Shown: positions 40,806 through 51,850, counted from the stretch's first letter. The stretch is DNA of 64,000 nt from Prorocentrum cordatum (GCA_963575745.1 CAUYUJ010014609.1:91001-155000); one strand, 5' to 3'. The notes: generated by a model from the sequence alone, not told the origin. A program made the numbers and translations.

Positions 40806-40929
40806 ATCCATGCACGCACGCACGGAAGAGCACGGGCGCGAACAGACACGGCCCCAGAACGAGTGGGCTAGAACGTCCGGCAGGGGATAAAGCCTCCACG
40901 GCCTCGACCCGACGACATCTTCATCACTG

Positions 40930-42957
40930 CTGCGACCGCACTCGTGAGAGGGTCCAAGCACGAGCTGCGTAAGAGGCAGCCGCAGTGCGGAAACGAGCTG
41001 CGTAGCAGGCGGCCAAGGTATGAGAATGAGCTGCGTACCAGGCAGCCCACGGACGAGTACCACCACCACCACCACCACCGCCACCACCAGAACCACCACC
41101 AATATGACACAAAGTACGCCACCGAGACCGACACCAGGACCGACACGAAAGAGCAGCCCAAAATGTTTACTGAGTACGTCGTGGTGGAGGTACCAATGGA
41201 CAACGGCCGCGCCGCCTACGACGAATACCACTACGGCTGGGCCGCCTACGACGTGTACGGCTACGACAATTGATTCAAGTGCGACCTGTACTCCGACCAC
41301 CTCCGAAACTACTCCGGCTTCCAAGACTACGAGGGGCCGCGGGGCTACGACAGCCGCCAGGACTACAGGGACACCGAGAATGAGGAACACTACGACTTGG
41401 CAGCCGACGACTCCGACTCGGACCTTGGGGACTATGGAGAGAGCGTGCCCTCTGAGCTGCTACAGCCACCAGCAGAGCTACCAGGGCCACCAATCGGCAT
41501 CCGGGGGCCACGAGCTGAACTACGAGGATCGCATGAACAGCGACGAGAGCCTCCAGGAGAGCTTCAAGACCCGCCTGCCAAGCTACGAGAGCCACCAGCG
41601 GAGCCACGAGAGCCACAAGCTCAGCTGCGAGGACCGCGAGCGGACCTGCGTGAGCCACAAGCAGGGCTGCGAGGCCCAACAGCGGAGCCAGGAGGGCCAC
41701 CAGCTCAGATACGAGGACCACCAGCAGAGCTGCGCGGACTCCCAGGTGAGCTGCCGGAGCCGCTTGCTCAGCTATCAGAGCCACGAGCAGAGCTTCGAGA
41801 GCCACCGGCAGAGCCACGAGGCCTGGAAAGCTAAGAGGGCCACAGCCTGGAATTCGTGGGCAACGAGGAGAGCTACTGAAGCCACCAGCAGAGCTACCAG
41901 GACCATCAGCGGTCCTTCGAAGACCACAAGCTGAGCCACGGGGGGCACAGCTACGAGAGAGAAAGAGTCACGACCTACCTGCCGAGCTACAAGAGCCACC
42001 AGCAGCAGCCTCCCTGCCACCTGGCTGGAACAGCTGCCTCGACCAGCAGGGACGACGATACTACCACCCCTCGACCCTGGACATGGCGACGTTGACGCTG
42101 CCGCGCAGATATGAGGACCACCAGCAGACCAGGTCCGCGAGATACCCCCCGTAGCTGCCACAGGAAGCCAGCCGAGTCACTGGGGCCACCGGCAGAATTA
42201 CGAGGACCACGACCTGAGCTACACGGACACCGACCGGAGCGCTTCTGGGACCACCAGCTGAGCCACCTGGGCACGCAGAGCCACGAGAACCACTCGCTGC
42301 TCCTCAGGGGCTGCAGGACGAGCTTCGAGAGCCACCAGCAGAGCTTCAAGCGCAACCAGCTGAACTACCAGTGCCACCAGAACTACGGGCCAACTGCTGA
42401 GCTACGAGGACCAGCAGCTGGACTACGAGGGCTGCAACCTGAGCTACCTTGGCCACCAGCTGAGCCACGAGGGCCTCCGGCGGAGCTACGAGGGCTGCCA
42501 GCAGAGTTCCGAGGCCCATCTGAGCTACGAGGGCAGCCAGCTGAGCTACGACGGCAACCAGAAGAGCTCCGACCACGAGATCCACGCAGCATCGCAATCA
42601 ACTACCAGGACAAATGGGACAGACAACACCAGTTGCGGAGCCGTACCACACAGGCCGTCTACGAGGCGGGCCGTGTCTCCTACACCGGGTACAAAGAACG
42701 CATCGCCATTGCGCACTGCCACATGAGAGGCCTGCTTACTGCCCCACAGAAACTACCAGTTGCTCTTCGAATGGCACCTCACAGTGATCATGGTTAGAAC
42801 GGCCAACATCAAGCCGGACCACTCCGGGTACAACTACACCGTTTTGAATCTGGAGGCTTCTGCGCTACCGCGCCTACAATTGTACCGGCAAGGTACGCCA
42901 CGCACGTCGATACAGGCAAGGCGCTACGCCATCCGCAACGGCTACGACATCCGATGA
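40930..42957 (+). pseudogene. decayed gene of 21-bp repeats encoding a (Y/C/H)E(S/D)HQQS-like heptad
   Basis: From ~40944 a + strand frame is Tyr/His/Asp-rich (TDEYHHHHHHRHHQNHHQYD, then AAYDEYHYGWAAYDVYGYDN), meets a TGA at 41271-41273 and goes on in frame (DLYSDHLRNYSGFQDYEGPR, DTENEEHYDLAADDSDSD). At 41.49-41.82 kb another frame reads heptads such as YESHQRS, HESHKLS, YEDHQQS, YQSHEQS, FESHRQS; these return at ~42.39-42.57 kb after frame changes (SYEGCQQS, SYEGSQLSYDG). The other frames give PPAELRE or RATRA repeats. The C-terminal part (KPDHSGYNYTVLNLEASALP ... YAIRNGYDIR, stop at 42955-42957) is again Tyr-rich. Function unknown. Introns or errors, rather than decay, could explain the frame changes. 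Confidence 0.5.
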
Positions 42958-44071
42958 GTGGCCCGGCCGCTCCTCCTCATCCCTCTGCCTCGGTGGGCCT
43001 CAGGGCACAGAAGACGGGCGGGTGGCCTCTCCCTCTTTTTTTTCTCTCCGGGTGGCCAGACAACCGAGGCGACAGCGCAGTCCACGCGTGCCCGCGGCAG
43101 CAAATGCACCAAATTACAAGGGAGGCGAAGGAGGAGGAGGAGGAGGAGGAGGAGGAGGAGGAGACGGAGGAGGAGGAGGAGGAGGAGGAGGAGGAGGAGG
43201 AGGAGGAGGAAGGAGGAGGAGGAGGAGGAGGAGGAGGAGGAGGAGGAGAAGGAGGAGGGGGAGAGAGGGAGGAGGAGGAGGAGGGCGGCCGGCTCAGCCC
43301 GCCCTCCCCCCGCCCCCCGTCGGAGACCGGGCCCCCTGGTGGACCCGGGGGGCCCCCGGCGCCTCCCGCCCACGGCGCGGCCTCGCGCAGGCGGCACGGC
43401 GGCGCGGCTCGGGAACGCCCGACGGCGCTGCAGAAAGCGGGGCCGGGGGGGGGGAGGGGGGGGCGGTCTCGGCACCCCGGCGCCGCCTCCAGCGGCCGCC
43501 CGGGGCGCGCCCCGCGGGTCTCCATCTCCCTCGGGGGACATTTTTTGGTCGGCGGGTCGGGAGCGGGCCCCTTCTGGTCAAGAGCTAGGCGGGGGGCTTC
43601 TCGCCCTCCGGGAACAGAACGATGTGTTTTCTCCCCGCTGGCCGACCTGCCGCGGGGACGGAGGCCGTCTCCCTCCGTGCTCCGTGGCGCGCGGTCCCGC
43701 GCGGAGCCCAGCAGGCGGGTGGCGTTCAGGGCCCACGTGAGGCTCCCGGGGACGGGCTGTGTCTGACGAGGCTGGCTGTGCCTGCCGATGCTGGTGGGGC
43801 AGACGGGGAGGGAGGGCGCGTGCTCCTCGCTCGCCGCTTGTGCTCCCTGGGCGACTGGCGCGCGCGCCCCTCGTGGTTCGAGGAGGGGCCGGACGGACCC
43901 CGTCCTCCCCCCGCTCCTCCTCGGGAGCGAGCGCGCCGAGGGGGCAAAGGGGAGAGCTGGGGCGCCGCGGCGGCCCCAGTCGGTCTGGCATCGGGCCCTG
44001 GGCTCCTGGGGCGAGCTCTCCTCGCCCCGAAGATGCTCGTCTGCTTCCCGACGGCCCCCGGGGGGGCCGTT
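42958..44071. other. GC-rich low-complexity spacer with a (GGA)n microsatellite
   Basis: GGA tract at 43122-43292. The following kilobase is GC-rich with G runs. Long ORFs on both strands (up to 547 codons) come from composition. Confidence 0.7.
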
Positions 44072-44292
44072 CGAGGCCTCCTGGACGGGGTCCGAGCAGC
44101 GATGGGGTGGAAAGCTCGCGCCGTCTCGCCGATGCACCGCCGATGTACCGGCGCTGCGGCGACGTCGGCGATGCATCGGCGACGTCGGCGTGGAGAATCC
44201 CGGACTGTGCACCGAGCCGCATCGGCGATGCATCGGCGATGCGGCGCGATCCTCCGGCCCCATCTGCTCCGACTCCCCCTGAGGGAGGCCTA
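44072..44292. mobile_element. CATCGGCGATG foldback family, best copy (221 bp)
   Basis: Left: GAGGCCTCCTGGACGGGGTC, GAGCAGCGATGGGGTGG, CGCGCCGTCTCGCCGATGCA. Right, complemented: AGGCCTCCCTCAGGGGGAGT, GGAGCAGATGGGGCCGGAGG, ATCGCGCCGCATCGCCGATG. The centre carries GCATCGGCGACGTCGGCGTG and repeated GCATCGGCGATG palindromes. Confidence 0.75.
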
Positions 44293-44569
44293 GGCCCGTG
44301 GAGGACCCCGAGAGAGCCCGAGAACGGTGAAACACCTCAGGACCCGCTTCCCTCAGGACCCGCTTTCGATGAGCACATTTTCCACCACCACTACCATACG
44401 TAGGAGAGGGAGGAGGATGAAGAGGAGGAGGACAACGATGAGGAGGACCAGTGTAAACCCAAGAGTCATCAACGATGTTGGAGTAATCCCTCCCTCCAAA
44501 CTCCCTCTTCATAGGCCCCTGCACCGGTTCATTGCCATTGATGGAACTGCCTCGTTGGAAGACATCCGT
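44293..44569. other. no recognised feature
   Basis: Contains a CTTCCCTCAGGACCCGCTTTC local repeat and a GGA-rich stretch. Confidence 0.4.
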
Positions 44570-44705
44570 TTGAAGACCCTGAAGCATGCCAAAACATTGT
44601 TCTGGGGATTCCAACGCCACGGATCAACCTGACGATTGCGTCTTGATGATCCTGAATCGTGCCATAACGCCATTCTTGGGATTCCAACACAAAGAATCAA
44701 CGTAC
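44570..44705. repeat. ~75-bp tandem duplication
   Basis: CCCTGAAGCATGCCAAAACA ... GGGGATTCCAACGCCACGGA and TCCTGAATCGTGCCATAACG ... GGGATTCCAACACAAAGAAT. Confidence 0.6.
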
Positions 44706-44765
44706 ATGTTGCGCCCGCATAATTCAAACGTCTTCCAACACGCAATTTCCGGTACGTTTATGATG

Positions 44766-45060
44766 GGAATCCGCGAAGCCCTTGCATAATGAAAAACATT
44801 GCGCCGCGCTAAAGCGAGAACCACATTTTGAAAAGGAGCCGCCGTCAACCCGTGAAATTCTTGCAACAACAATTCTGCAATAATCAAATAACGAATGTGC
44901 GCCGCGCAAAGCCGAGAGTCACATGTTGAAAAGGGACTGCCCTCAATCCGCGAAACTCTTGCGATTGTTAAAAAACCAAATGTACGCCGCGCTGAGGCGA
45001 GAACCACATTTTGAAAACCACCCGCCCTCCATGTGTGGAACTGCTGCCAACTCTGAAGCT
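44766..45060. repeat. ~85-100-bp tandem repeat, three copies
   Basis: Each unit runs GCGCCGCGCTAAAGCGAGAA, CCACATTTTGAAAAGG, then CCGTCAACCCGTGAAATTCT. Spacing between landmark GCCGCGC words is ~98 and ~85 bp. AT-rich; no coding potential. Confidence 0.75.
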
Positions 45061-45281
45061 TCAGAATCATAAATAGTGAAAAAAACTCAGGCGAAACGCC
45101 CGGCCCGCCCTACAAACTGGCCTCCAGGTGCGACAGAGAGAAGTGGTTTACAAGGAAAGGGAATGGAGGAGGAGGAGGAGGAGCCCTTCCCCCTCCTACT
45201 TATGGTGGTGGCGGTGGAAAGCGAGCCCACCACCAATGGCGACCTTGGTCGGCTCGCGCCGATCTCGGAGCACGCCGCGGC
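45061..45281. other. no recognised gene
   Basis: Short spacer. GGTGGTGGCGGTGGAAAGCG near 45200 resembles 63739-63765. Confidence 0.4.
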
Positions 45282-45289
45282 GCCTACTC

Positions 45290-45475
45290 TTAAGTCGGGC
45301 CTGTCCCCCTACAGGGGGATTTTCGACGAAGAGTGCCCCAACTATACACCAAAAATAGTCCAACATTAGTCAGGGGAATATTTGTTTAGCATTTGTTGGG
45401 CATTTTAGGTGTCTGTTGGGGGTAATTTTTATTTTTCGTCGAAGATCCCCCTGTAGGGGGACGCGCCCTACTTAA
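45290..45475. mobile_element. hAT-like MITE, copy 2 (186 bp, TSD GCCTACTC)
   Basis: TIRs of ~45 bp: TTAAGTCGGGCCTGTCCCCC, TACAGGGGGATTTTCGACGA against the complemented right end TTAAGTAGGGCGCGTCCCCC, TACAGGGGGATCTTCGACGA. The perfect 8-bp duplication GCCTACTC is at 45282-45289 and 45476-45483. The ~100-bp AT-rich middle has no ORF. Confidence 0.9.
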
Positions 45476-45483
45476 GCCTACTC

Positions 45484-46094
45484 CGCAGTGGTGCGAGGCG
45501 CGCCCGCCCACCACGGCGCTCGGCCGCGGGAGGGGCGGGCCGCCCAGGGTGTGGCGGCGGCCGCGCGTTGCTGGCGGGCCAGGCCCAGGACGATCCTGGG
45601 CAGGGCTCCTCCTCCTCCTCCTTCTCCTCCTCCTCGTTCTAGTCCTGCTCCTCCTCCTGCTCATCGTTCTAGTCCTCCTCGTTCTACTCCTCCTCGTTCT
45701 AGTCCTCCTCCTCGTTCTAGTCCTCCTCCTCGTCCTAGCCCTCCTCCTCCTCCTCCTCCTCTTCCACCTCCTCCTTCGCCTCCTCGTTCTAGTCCTCCTG
45801 GTTCTGGTGCTCCTCCTCCTCCTCCTCCTGGTTCTGGCCCTCCTCCTCCTCCTCCTCCTCCTCCTCCATGGCGGTCAGTCCTCTCCGACGTCATGTCCAT
45901 CCTGTACTCCAGGCCGGGCGGGCACGCCGCGCCCTCGGGCACCTCTCGCGCGCAGTGGCGGCGGCATGGCAGGGGCCGACGGCCGAGGCTTTGGCCGCGG
46001 CGGTGGCGACCAGCCTCTCTGCGAGGCAGGGAATCTATCGAAGTAGGGCCCCGGGAGACACGAGCAGGCAGACACACGTCCCAAGGTTCCCCAT
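45484..46094. other. GC-rich spacer with a (CTC)n/CGTTCTAGTC low-complexity tract
   Basis: 45605-45875 is CTC/CTG triplets interrupted by repeated CTCGTTCTAGTCCTC units. The Leu-, Pro-, Ser- and Gly-rich frames are not genes. Confidence 0.75.
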
Positions 46095-46318
46095 ATTTGA
46101 GCGCCCGAGTTATCCGGGGTAACTCGGGTCCGGGGTAACTCGGGTTTGGATTCCCGAAAAAGGAACCCTAGCCCTGACCCGAGTTACCCCTGATGATGTG
46201 GGGCTCTGGACGCCCGAGTTATCCGGGGTAACTCGGGCCTGGGGCAACTCGGGTTCGGATTCCTGAAAAACGAACCCGAGTTAGCCCTGACCCGAGTTAC
46301 CCCTGATGATTCGGGTCT
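46095..46318. repeat. two ~107-bp tandem copies of a self-complementary GGGTAACTCGGG unit
   Basis: Each copy runs CGAGTTATCCGGGGTAACTC, GGGTAACTCGGG, GATTCCYGAAAAASGAACCC, CCCTGACCCGAGTTACCCCT, GATGAT. Within a unit GGGTAACTCGGG pairs with CCCGAGTTACCC, so each is a hairpin. Confidence 0.8.
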
Positions 46319-46688
46319 CTGACATATGTTTTTTCGCAGATGTTCTGGAGTTCCGTCCTCCCCATCCGGCTCCCAGGCGTTCTCCCATGTGTTCCTGGGC
46401 ATCGACGCCGACGTGCCTTCGTGTCCTTGCTCTTGTTGTTTTGTGTCCCTCCTGGCTGCCCACTCTCCACCGCCAGGGGGAGGGGGACATCCTGGGGCAC
46501 CCGAGGGGCGCGGATGTGAATAGAAGCCGGCCGCAGGTGGGGGAGGGGGGGCGAATGCATATACATGTGTATATATATATATATATATGTGTGTGTGTGC
46601 GTACATAGATATATGTGTATGTTTGTATGTATACATGTTCATCTAAAGACATGCATGTATACCTACATTAGTACATCTATGCATATGT

Positions 46689-46724
<36 letters not shown>

Positions 46725-46935
46725 GCGCAACCACTTCTTGCCGAGTTCCAGAGAGTTCCACTTCCCCGGCGGCGGTGGAAATGGCCAAACCCTAGCGAGC
46801 TTGTATTCTGTCCATGCCCCTCCCGTGACGTCCGTCACGGGGGGGGCGGGGGGGCGGTCGGGCATGCGAGCGCCACGGCACGCTCGCGGGCTCCACGGCA
46901 TGCCTGCGAGCACCGCGCAGATGCCTGCGGGGGAA
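46319..46935. other. spacer with TA/TG microsatellites
   Basis: (TA)n and (TG)n tracts at 46559-46620 and 46686-46725. No gene. Confidence 0.6.
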
Positions 46936-47075
46936 ACCTGGCATCGCTCGGACGTCCATTCCATGTGTTTTTTTCGGTTTCGTGCGTGGTTGTTTCGCGA
47001 AATGATCAAGGATGCTCCTCGGTGGCCCTCGCCGAAGGAAAAATGCACACGTCCGAGCGATGCCAAGTGCCTGTG
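46936..47075. mobile_element. short TIR element (TTGGCATCGCTCGGACGT ends)
   Basis: Left CTGGCATCGCTCGGACGTCC, right complemented CTTGGCATCGCTCGGACGTG. The centre is T-rich (TGTGTTTTTTTCGGTTTCGT). Imperfect direct repeats (GCCTGYGAGCACCGC ... GCGGGGGAAAC) lie on both sides. A lone left end (TTGCCATCGCTCGGACGTCC) recurs at 51247. Confidence 0.65.
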
Positions 47076-47436
47076 GCCTGTGAGCACCGCAAGGATGCTT
47101 GAGCGGGGGAAACGCCGCCCCCCCCCGCGCACGTTCGGCACCGTGGCGGGGGGGGGGGGGCGACCCCCCGCAACTTACGCGTTCGATCTCGGACCCCTCG
47201 CCACGCATCTGAGCGGTCTTTGGCGGTAGTTCGGCGGTCTTCGACGGATTGGGGCGGTCGTTCGGCGATCCTTCGGCGGTCTTCCGAGAACTTTGGTGGT
47301 CTTTCGGCGGTCTTCGGCGGTCTGGACGGCGGCTCGACACGGTCTTCGGCCGTCTTCGGTGGTCATCGGTGTGAAGGCAGGATGCTCCGCGTTGACAAGG
47401 TGTCCATGATCGAACAGGAAACGTTACGGACGCTAC
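47076..47436. other. spacer with TCTTCGGCGGT short repeats
   Basis: At 47212-47368 words TCTTCGGCGGT, CTTTCGGCGGT and CTTCGGCCGT recur about ten times. No gene. Confidence 0.6.
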
Positions 47437-47627
47437 GTGACGAACGAACAACACACACCAATACCCGGAGGGAGGTCGGAGGGAGGAGGACTGGCTATGG
47501 GTATGGGTGCGATTTGTCGGACCCCTGGGGAGGCTCCCGTTCGAGCGGGGACCCCCATCCGACAACACGCACCCATAACTCATTCCGTCCCCCCTATGGG
47601 TATGGGTACGTATTGATCGTTCGTCAC
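47437..47627. mobile_element. foldback element (GTGACGAACGA ends)
   Basis: Left arm GTGACGAACGAACAACACAC, GGGTATGGGTGCGATTTGTC, GGACCCC; right arm complemented GTGACGAACGATCAATACGT, TTATGGGTGCGTGTTGTCGG, ATGGGGG. Flanked by TAC on both sides, a possible 3-bp duplication. Confidence 0.65.
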
Positions 47628-48247
47628 TACGGGTGTACCGAAGAACCAAGACATAATCTCAACCTCGGACCTCCAGAAGCTGCAGCCGTGTCGCCCCACC
47701 TTCCCTCCCGGCATCTCCGGAGACCTGCGGAGGCCCCCGCTGCCCTCGCCCGCCAAAAACCTCTTAGCAGCCTCGAACGTATCCCTATCCCCAAGATTGA
47801 CACGCCAAAAGGCGATGACAATCTTAGGGATTCGCCCTCAAAAAGTAAGGGAACCCCTAGGATTGGCATCGTGATGAGGAGGTGCCCAGCATAGGGATGG
47901 GGACATGCTCCAGGCTGGTAAACCTCGGGCCCGCGACGGCACGCCCGAGCGCCCGCTCCGCCCCTGGAAGACGAAGCCGAGATCGGGCAGGGACAAGCTC
48001 GGGCGCTGCTCACTGGGGGGCGATCCATGGGACGCACAGGGACGTACTGGTACCAAATGTCATCCGTGGAGGCGCGCGCCCGAACCCAGCGTGTAGTATA
48101 CCCATCTTGTCGCAGATCGTTTCCCGAGCGGTGCGGCCAGGCAGCGCACGCCACGACACATGCACTGCAAGATTTCTCGGTGCGCGCGTCGCCCCGGGGG
48201 GGGGCGGCGCACACATAGTATTGGTACGTTTGGGCGACGCCGAATCA
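47628..48247. other. no recognised gene
   Basis: Unique GC-rich sequence, G run at 48196-48203. Confidence 0.4.
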
Positions 48248-48419
48248 CCGGGGATGGACAGACCCCCCTTTAGTAAAACGTAGTTTAGTGAAAACGACCT
48301 GAGGCCCAAACCTGGCGGGCGCAAGCCTGGAAAATAACGGCCACGGCGCCCTCTCGAGAACCGAAAACGGAGAATTCGCTAATCGACGTGTCACTGTTGG
48401 GGGTTCTGTCCACCCCCGA
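48248..48419. mobile_element. TIR element with GGGGTGGACAGA ends, copy 2
   Basis: CGGGGATGGACAGACCCCCC ... complemented right end CGGGGGTGGACAGAACCCCC. AATCA at 48243-48247 and 48420-48424 is a likely 5-bp duplication. Confidence 0.7.
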
Positions 48420-48914
48420 AATCAATGGGGGGTCAACGTGCACCTCTCCTGCCCATGTCGGGCCCGAGGGGGGCCCTTGCAGGCAACAGAAGGTGCACCT
48501 TGCTTCACCTCGCTACGAATGCAGCACCCCCCATGACAGGGCTGGACCTAAACAATTGTGTTCGTTTACGTTTTGTGTTCGTTGTTTCCTCGTGTTGTCT
48601 TGGTTCCAAATTTGTTGCAAAACGACATCGAAACGAAAACGGCCCACGAAATCGCCAAAACACCGTTTGGGTCCACCCCTGCCCCGTGACGCAACGCCCA
48701 ATACGCCGGGTATCTCTGAGGTCTGGCTGTCCAGGAGGATGTGTCGGGCGCCGCGGCCTCCTCAAAGCGTTCCAGACCGATCTGTTCCTGTCCTGTTCTC
48801 CATTCCGCCGGCCAAGGGCTCCTCCACGGCGTCTGGCAGCTCTGCGAGGCATCAAAGCCAAGCGAGCTTCTACGGGAGCGCCTCAGAAGAGTAAGAAACA
48901 ACTTCAAACACTGA
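48420..48914. other. no recognised gene
   Basis: Open frames on both strands without family resemblance. Confidence 0.4.
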
Positions 48915-49030
48915 AGCTTTCGAAGCTCCACGCGGATTTCTCAGATCAACGCTGGGTCCCCCTGGCGGCGCCTCCAGCGCCGATCCAAGAAATCCGCACG
49001 GAGCTCCGTACGTTAATCCTTATGCAGCTG
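48915..49030. mobile_element. foldback element of the GGATTTCTCGGATCGGCGC family, short copy
   Basis: GCTCCACGCGGATTTCTCAG, ATCAACGCTGG ... CAGCGCCGATCCAAGAAATC, CGCACGGAGCTC. Arms ~30 bp. Confidence 0.65.
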
Positions 49031-49361
49031 AGTGCTTTTCGACTGCCCCGGGGACGCTGTAGTGAACGCTGGCACTGCAACTGGAACAGCCCGTGCCACT
49101 GGAACGGCAATCGCAAATCGTCTGCCCGTGTTTCTGCTACTGGAGATGATCACTAGCGGCTCACGATGCCCTACCATGTTGCACTGCTGCCTGCCCCCAT
49201 GCAGCAACGTACTGCGCATGACTGGCTTCCCACGGCCCACTGCTCACAGCCCAGTGCTGCTTCCGAGCATTTCTCTGGTGTTGGACCCTCGTGTTCAGAA
49301 GACAGCGCTCCGCGTCTCACTCCCACAACCTGCTGCCCCCTCTTCCATCACTCCAGCATGC
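49031..49361. other. no recognised feature
   Basis: Unique sequence before the CAT tract. Confidence 0.4.
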
Positions 49362-49606
49362 CATCGTCATCAGCATCGTATGCATCATCATGGGCAACAG
49401 CATCATCATCACCATCATCACCATCATCACCATCACCATCATCATCATCATCATCATCAGCATCATCATCATCATCATCATCCTCATCATCCTCATCATC
49501 CTCATCATCCTCATCATCCTCATCATCATCCTCATCCTCATCATCCTCATCATCCTCATCCTCATCCTCAAAATCATCATCAGCAGCATCAACATCATCA
49601 TGCGTC
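49362..49606 (+). repeat. (CAT)n/(CATCCT)n microsatellite
   Basis: ~240 bp of CATCAT and CATCCTCAT units giving poly-His, poly-Ser, poly-Ile, poly-Asp and poly-Met frames. Confidence 0.95.
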
Positions 49607-50025
49607 CCCCGTCGATCTCGGCACACCCCTCACACGTCCGTGGCACATCCCTCACACGTTTCGTGGCCCCACAAAGAGCTTTACCGAAGGCTCCTGTTGC
49701 AGGGTTCGCATGCGCCCCCCCTCGATCACTTCGGCACACCTCTCAAGGGGGAGCTTCGTCGAAGGCTCCCATGGCAGGGCTCAGCTGCGTCCCCCCGACA
49801 ACTTCGGCACGCCCGTCACGCGTGTCGTGGCTCCGTGCGGAGCTCCACCGAAGACCTACATAGCGCGGTTCGCATGCGTCCCTCACACACAATTCCCGCA
49901 CACCCCTCACAAAATTCGGGGCGCCACGGGGCCTCCACCGAAGGCTCTTGTGGCAAGGTTCGCATGCATCCTCCGCTCTATCTGGCGCACACTTCACGCG
50001 TTGCGTGACCCCAGAGGGAGCTCCC
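49607..50025 (-). repeat. 90-bp minisatellite family, reverse-orientation array (~4-5 units)
   Basis: CACACCCCTCACACGTTTCG, TGGCCCCACAAAGAGCTTTA, GTTCGCATGCGCCCCCCCTC and CTTCGGCACACC are the complement of the 2.16-4.28 kb unit, in the same order. More diverged than the large array. Confidence 0.8.
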
Positions 50026-51034
50026 GGTACTCACTCTTGCAAATGATTGGGTCCGTCGCCAGGATGCTTTACAAACAGTGAGCAATGATTAACAGCTCAC
50101 TGTTTTGCCTCTCTCTCTGCCTCTCTCTCTCTCTCCCCCCCTGTTCTCTCAATTCTCGCTGCTCACAAATCCCTGCTGCTGCCAATCCCTTGAGCCTGCT
50201 CATCTTCCTCCTCCTCCTCCTGACCGTCCTCCTGTGCTGCAAAAGCATCAAATTTCTCATCTCCCATTTTTGTCGCCCCCCCTGTATTCACCCATCGCAT
50301 CCCCTCCCCCCTCCAATTGGCTCATCAGACCTCTCCTTCCCAGGCCCGCCCACCTCATCAAGACCCTGCTGTTGAAGGTGGCCGGGGGGTCTGAAGTGGC
50401 CGGGCCCCAGAAAGTCAGTCAGGGCGGGTGAGTGATGCCAAATCCGCTTGAAATCGGTCCCCTGACCCCTCCAAATATTCATCTGGTGAAATGTTTCACC
50501 GCAGATCCGTTTCTGACAGTCCCGGGGCCCGAAAACGGCTCCCGGAGGCGGACAAACAAAAGCATACCAGAACCCACAACATCGAACCTGCATGCCTTTC
50601 CTGCTTGCCAGAGCCAGTGCTGGGCCACCTCAGACACCCGAACGACTCCGACCCTGCTGCTCCTTCCCTTCCTCTCTCTTCCTCGTTTTTCCCCTCGCCC
50701 TCCTGCTGGTCCTCCTCGCCCCGTTCCTCCTGCTCTGGCACCTTCTGCTCATGCTCTTCTTCCTTCCCTTCCCCTCCTATTCTCCTCCTCCCTCAGTCTC
50801 CTCCCGTACCCTCCCCCACTTCCTCCTCCCACCACCTCTCCTCCTCATCCCATACCTTTTCCTTCCGCCTGCTCCCCCAGTGCTATTCCCCGTCATTCTT
50901 CTCCCCGTCCCCCTCGTCCACCCCTAGACATGCAGCGATGCGACCGTGTCCGATTCGCCGCCCCACCAGCCCATCCCCTGGGGCCCCCCGGGCCCGGGAA
51001 CGGCCCCACACGGGCCGACGCCGAAGACAGAACG
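50026..51034. other. no recognised gene; pyrimidine-rich
   Basis: CT- and CTC-rich stretches at 50105-50145 and 50660-50900. No coding call. Confidence 0.5.
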
Positions 51035-51115
51035 CCGGGATTCGGATGCATCACCGATGCATCGCCGATGCGGCGCAATCCTCCGGCACCATCTCCTCGA
51101 ACCCTTGGAGATGAC
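51035..51115. repeat. CATCGGCGATG foldback family, partial copy
   Basis: ATGCATCACCGATGCATCGC, CGATGCGGCGCAATCCTCCG, GCACCATCTCCTCG: only the right arm is recognisable. Confidence 0.55.
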
Positions 51116-51344
51116 TCCTCCCTCGAGCCCTCTCCGCTGCGGCCAAGCGCCTCCTGCCACTCGGCCGTCGGCACGAACTGCCTGGACCCCGCGCGCTCGG
51201 CGGGGGGCGGGCGCGCGGGGGGGACGATACGGGCATCGCGCTACTTGCCATCGCTCGGACGTCCATTTCAGGTGTTTGTCGATGTCGTTAATTTTCGGTA
51301 ACAACTCATGGGAGCCTCCAATACTATCTTGTCGGCTCTTGCGA
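51116..51344. other. no recognised gene
   Basis: Contains the lone TTGCCATCGCTCGGACGTCC end at 51247. Confidence 0.4.
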
Positions 51345-51470
51345 GTCGGCGCCTAATCGACACTACTCGACGCTAAATCGACGCTGATCGACGCTAGTCG
51401 ACGCTAAATCGGCGCTACCTCATCGCGTCCCAGACGCTAATAGACGCCAGTCGACGCTAAAGACAGAGTC
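51345..51470. repeat. TCGACGCTAAA short tandem repeat
   Basis: Words TCGACGCTAAA, TCGACGCTGA, TCGACGCTAG and AGACGCTAAT recur about every 12 bp. Confidence 0.7.
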
Positions 51471-51850
51471 GCGAGGGCACAGAAGGCTTCCGCGATTTGC
51501 TACCGAATGGATTTTTTGAAAATGCCCCAAGATGCTCCTCAATGGTCCTCGGCGAGGACCATTGAGTACTCCTCGAGGAACCTCCTCGAGGAGGAGGATG
51601 AGGAGGATGATGAGAAGTAAGAGGAGCAGGAGGAGGAGGAAGAAAAAGGGTCCGGCGTAAGCCGGGGCCTAGTCCGGCCCAGTGGCCCCCGCCCCTAGCC
51701 AGTGGTCGTTCTGACGCAGACCTCCCAGGAGCTGCATCCCAACTTAGACGGTCGCCTTAGCATCTCTTCTCCTCCTCCTCGTCCTCTTCGTCCTCCTCCT
51801 CCTCCCTTCTCCTCCTCCCTCCTCCTCCTCCCTCCTCCTCCTCCTCCTCC
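51471..51850. other. spacer ending in the (TCC)n target of element 1
   Basis: 51545-51600 contains two nested palindromes (AATGGTCCTCGGCGAGGACC, CTCCTCGAGGAACCTCCTCG). 51765-51850 is a TCC-rich tract that continues after the element at 62659, so it was the insertion target. CCTCC at 51846-51850 is the left target duplication. Confidence 0.7.

Noticed and set aside
42977-44620. 547-codon - strand ORF
   Set aside because: GC composition and a GGA microsatellite keep it open; no family-like segment, and it crosses a foldback element.
45488-46138. Pro/Ser/Leu-rich ORFs resembling extensin-like proteins
   Set aside because: Come from (CTC)n; all three frames are equally low-complexity.
49032-50081. 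Poly-His, poly-Ser and poly-Ile ORFs
   Set aside because: Translation of (CAT)n joined to the inverted 90-bp repeats.
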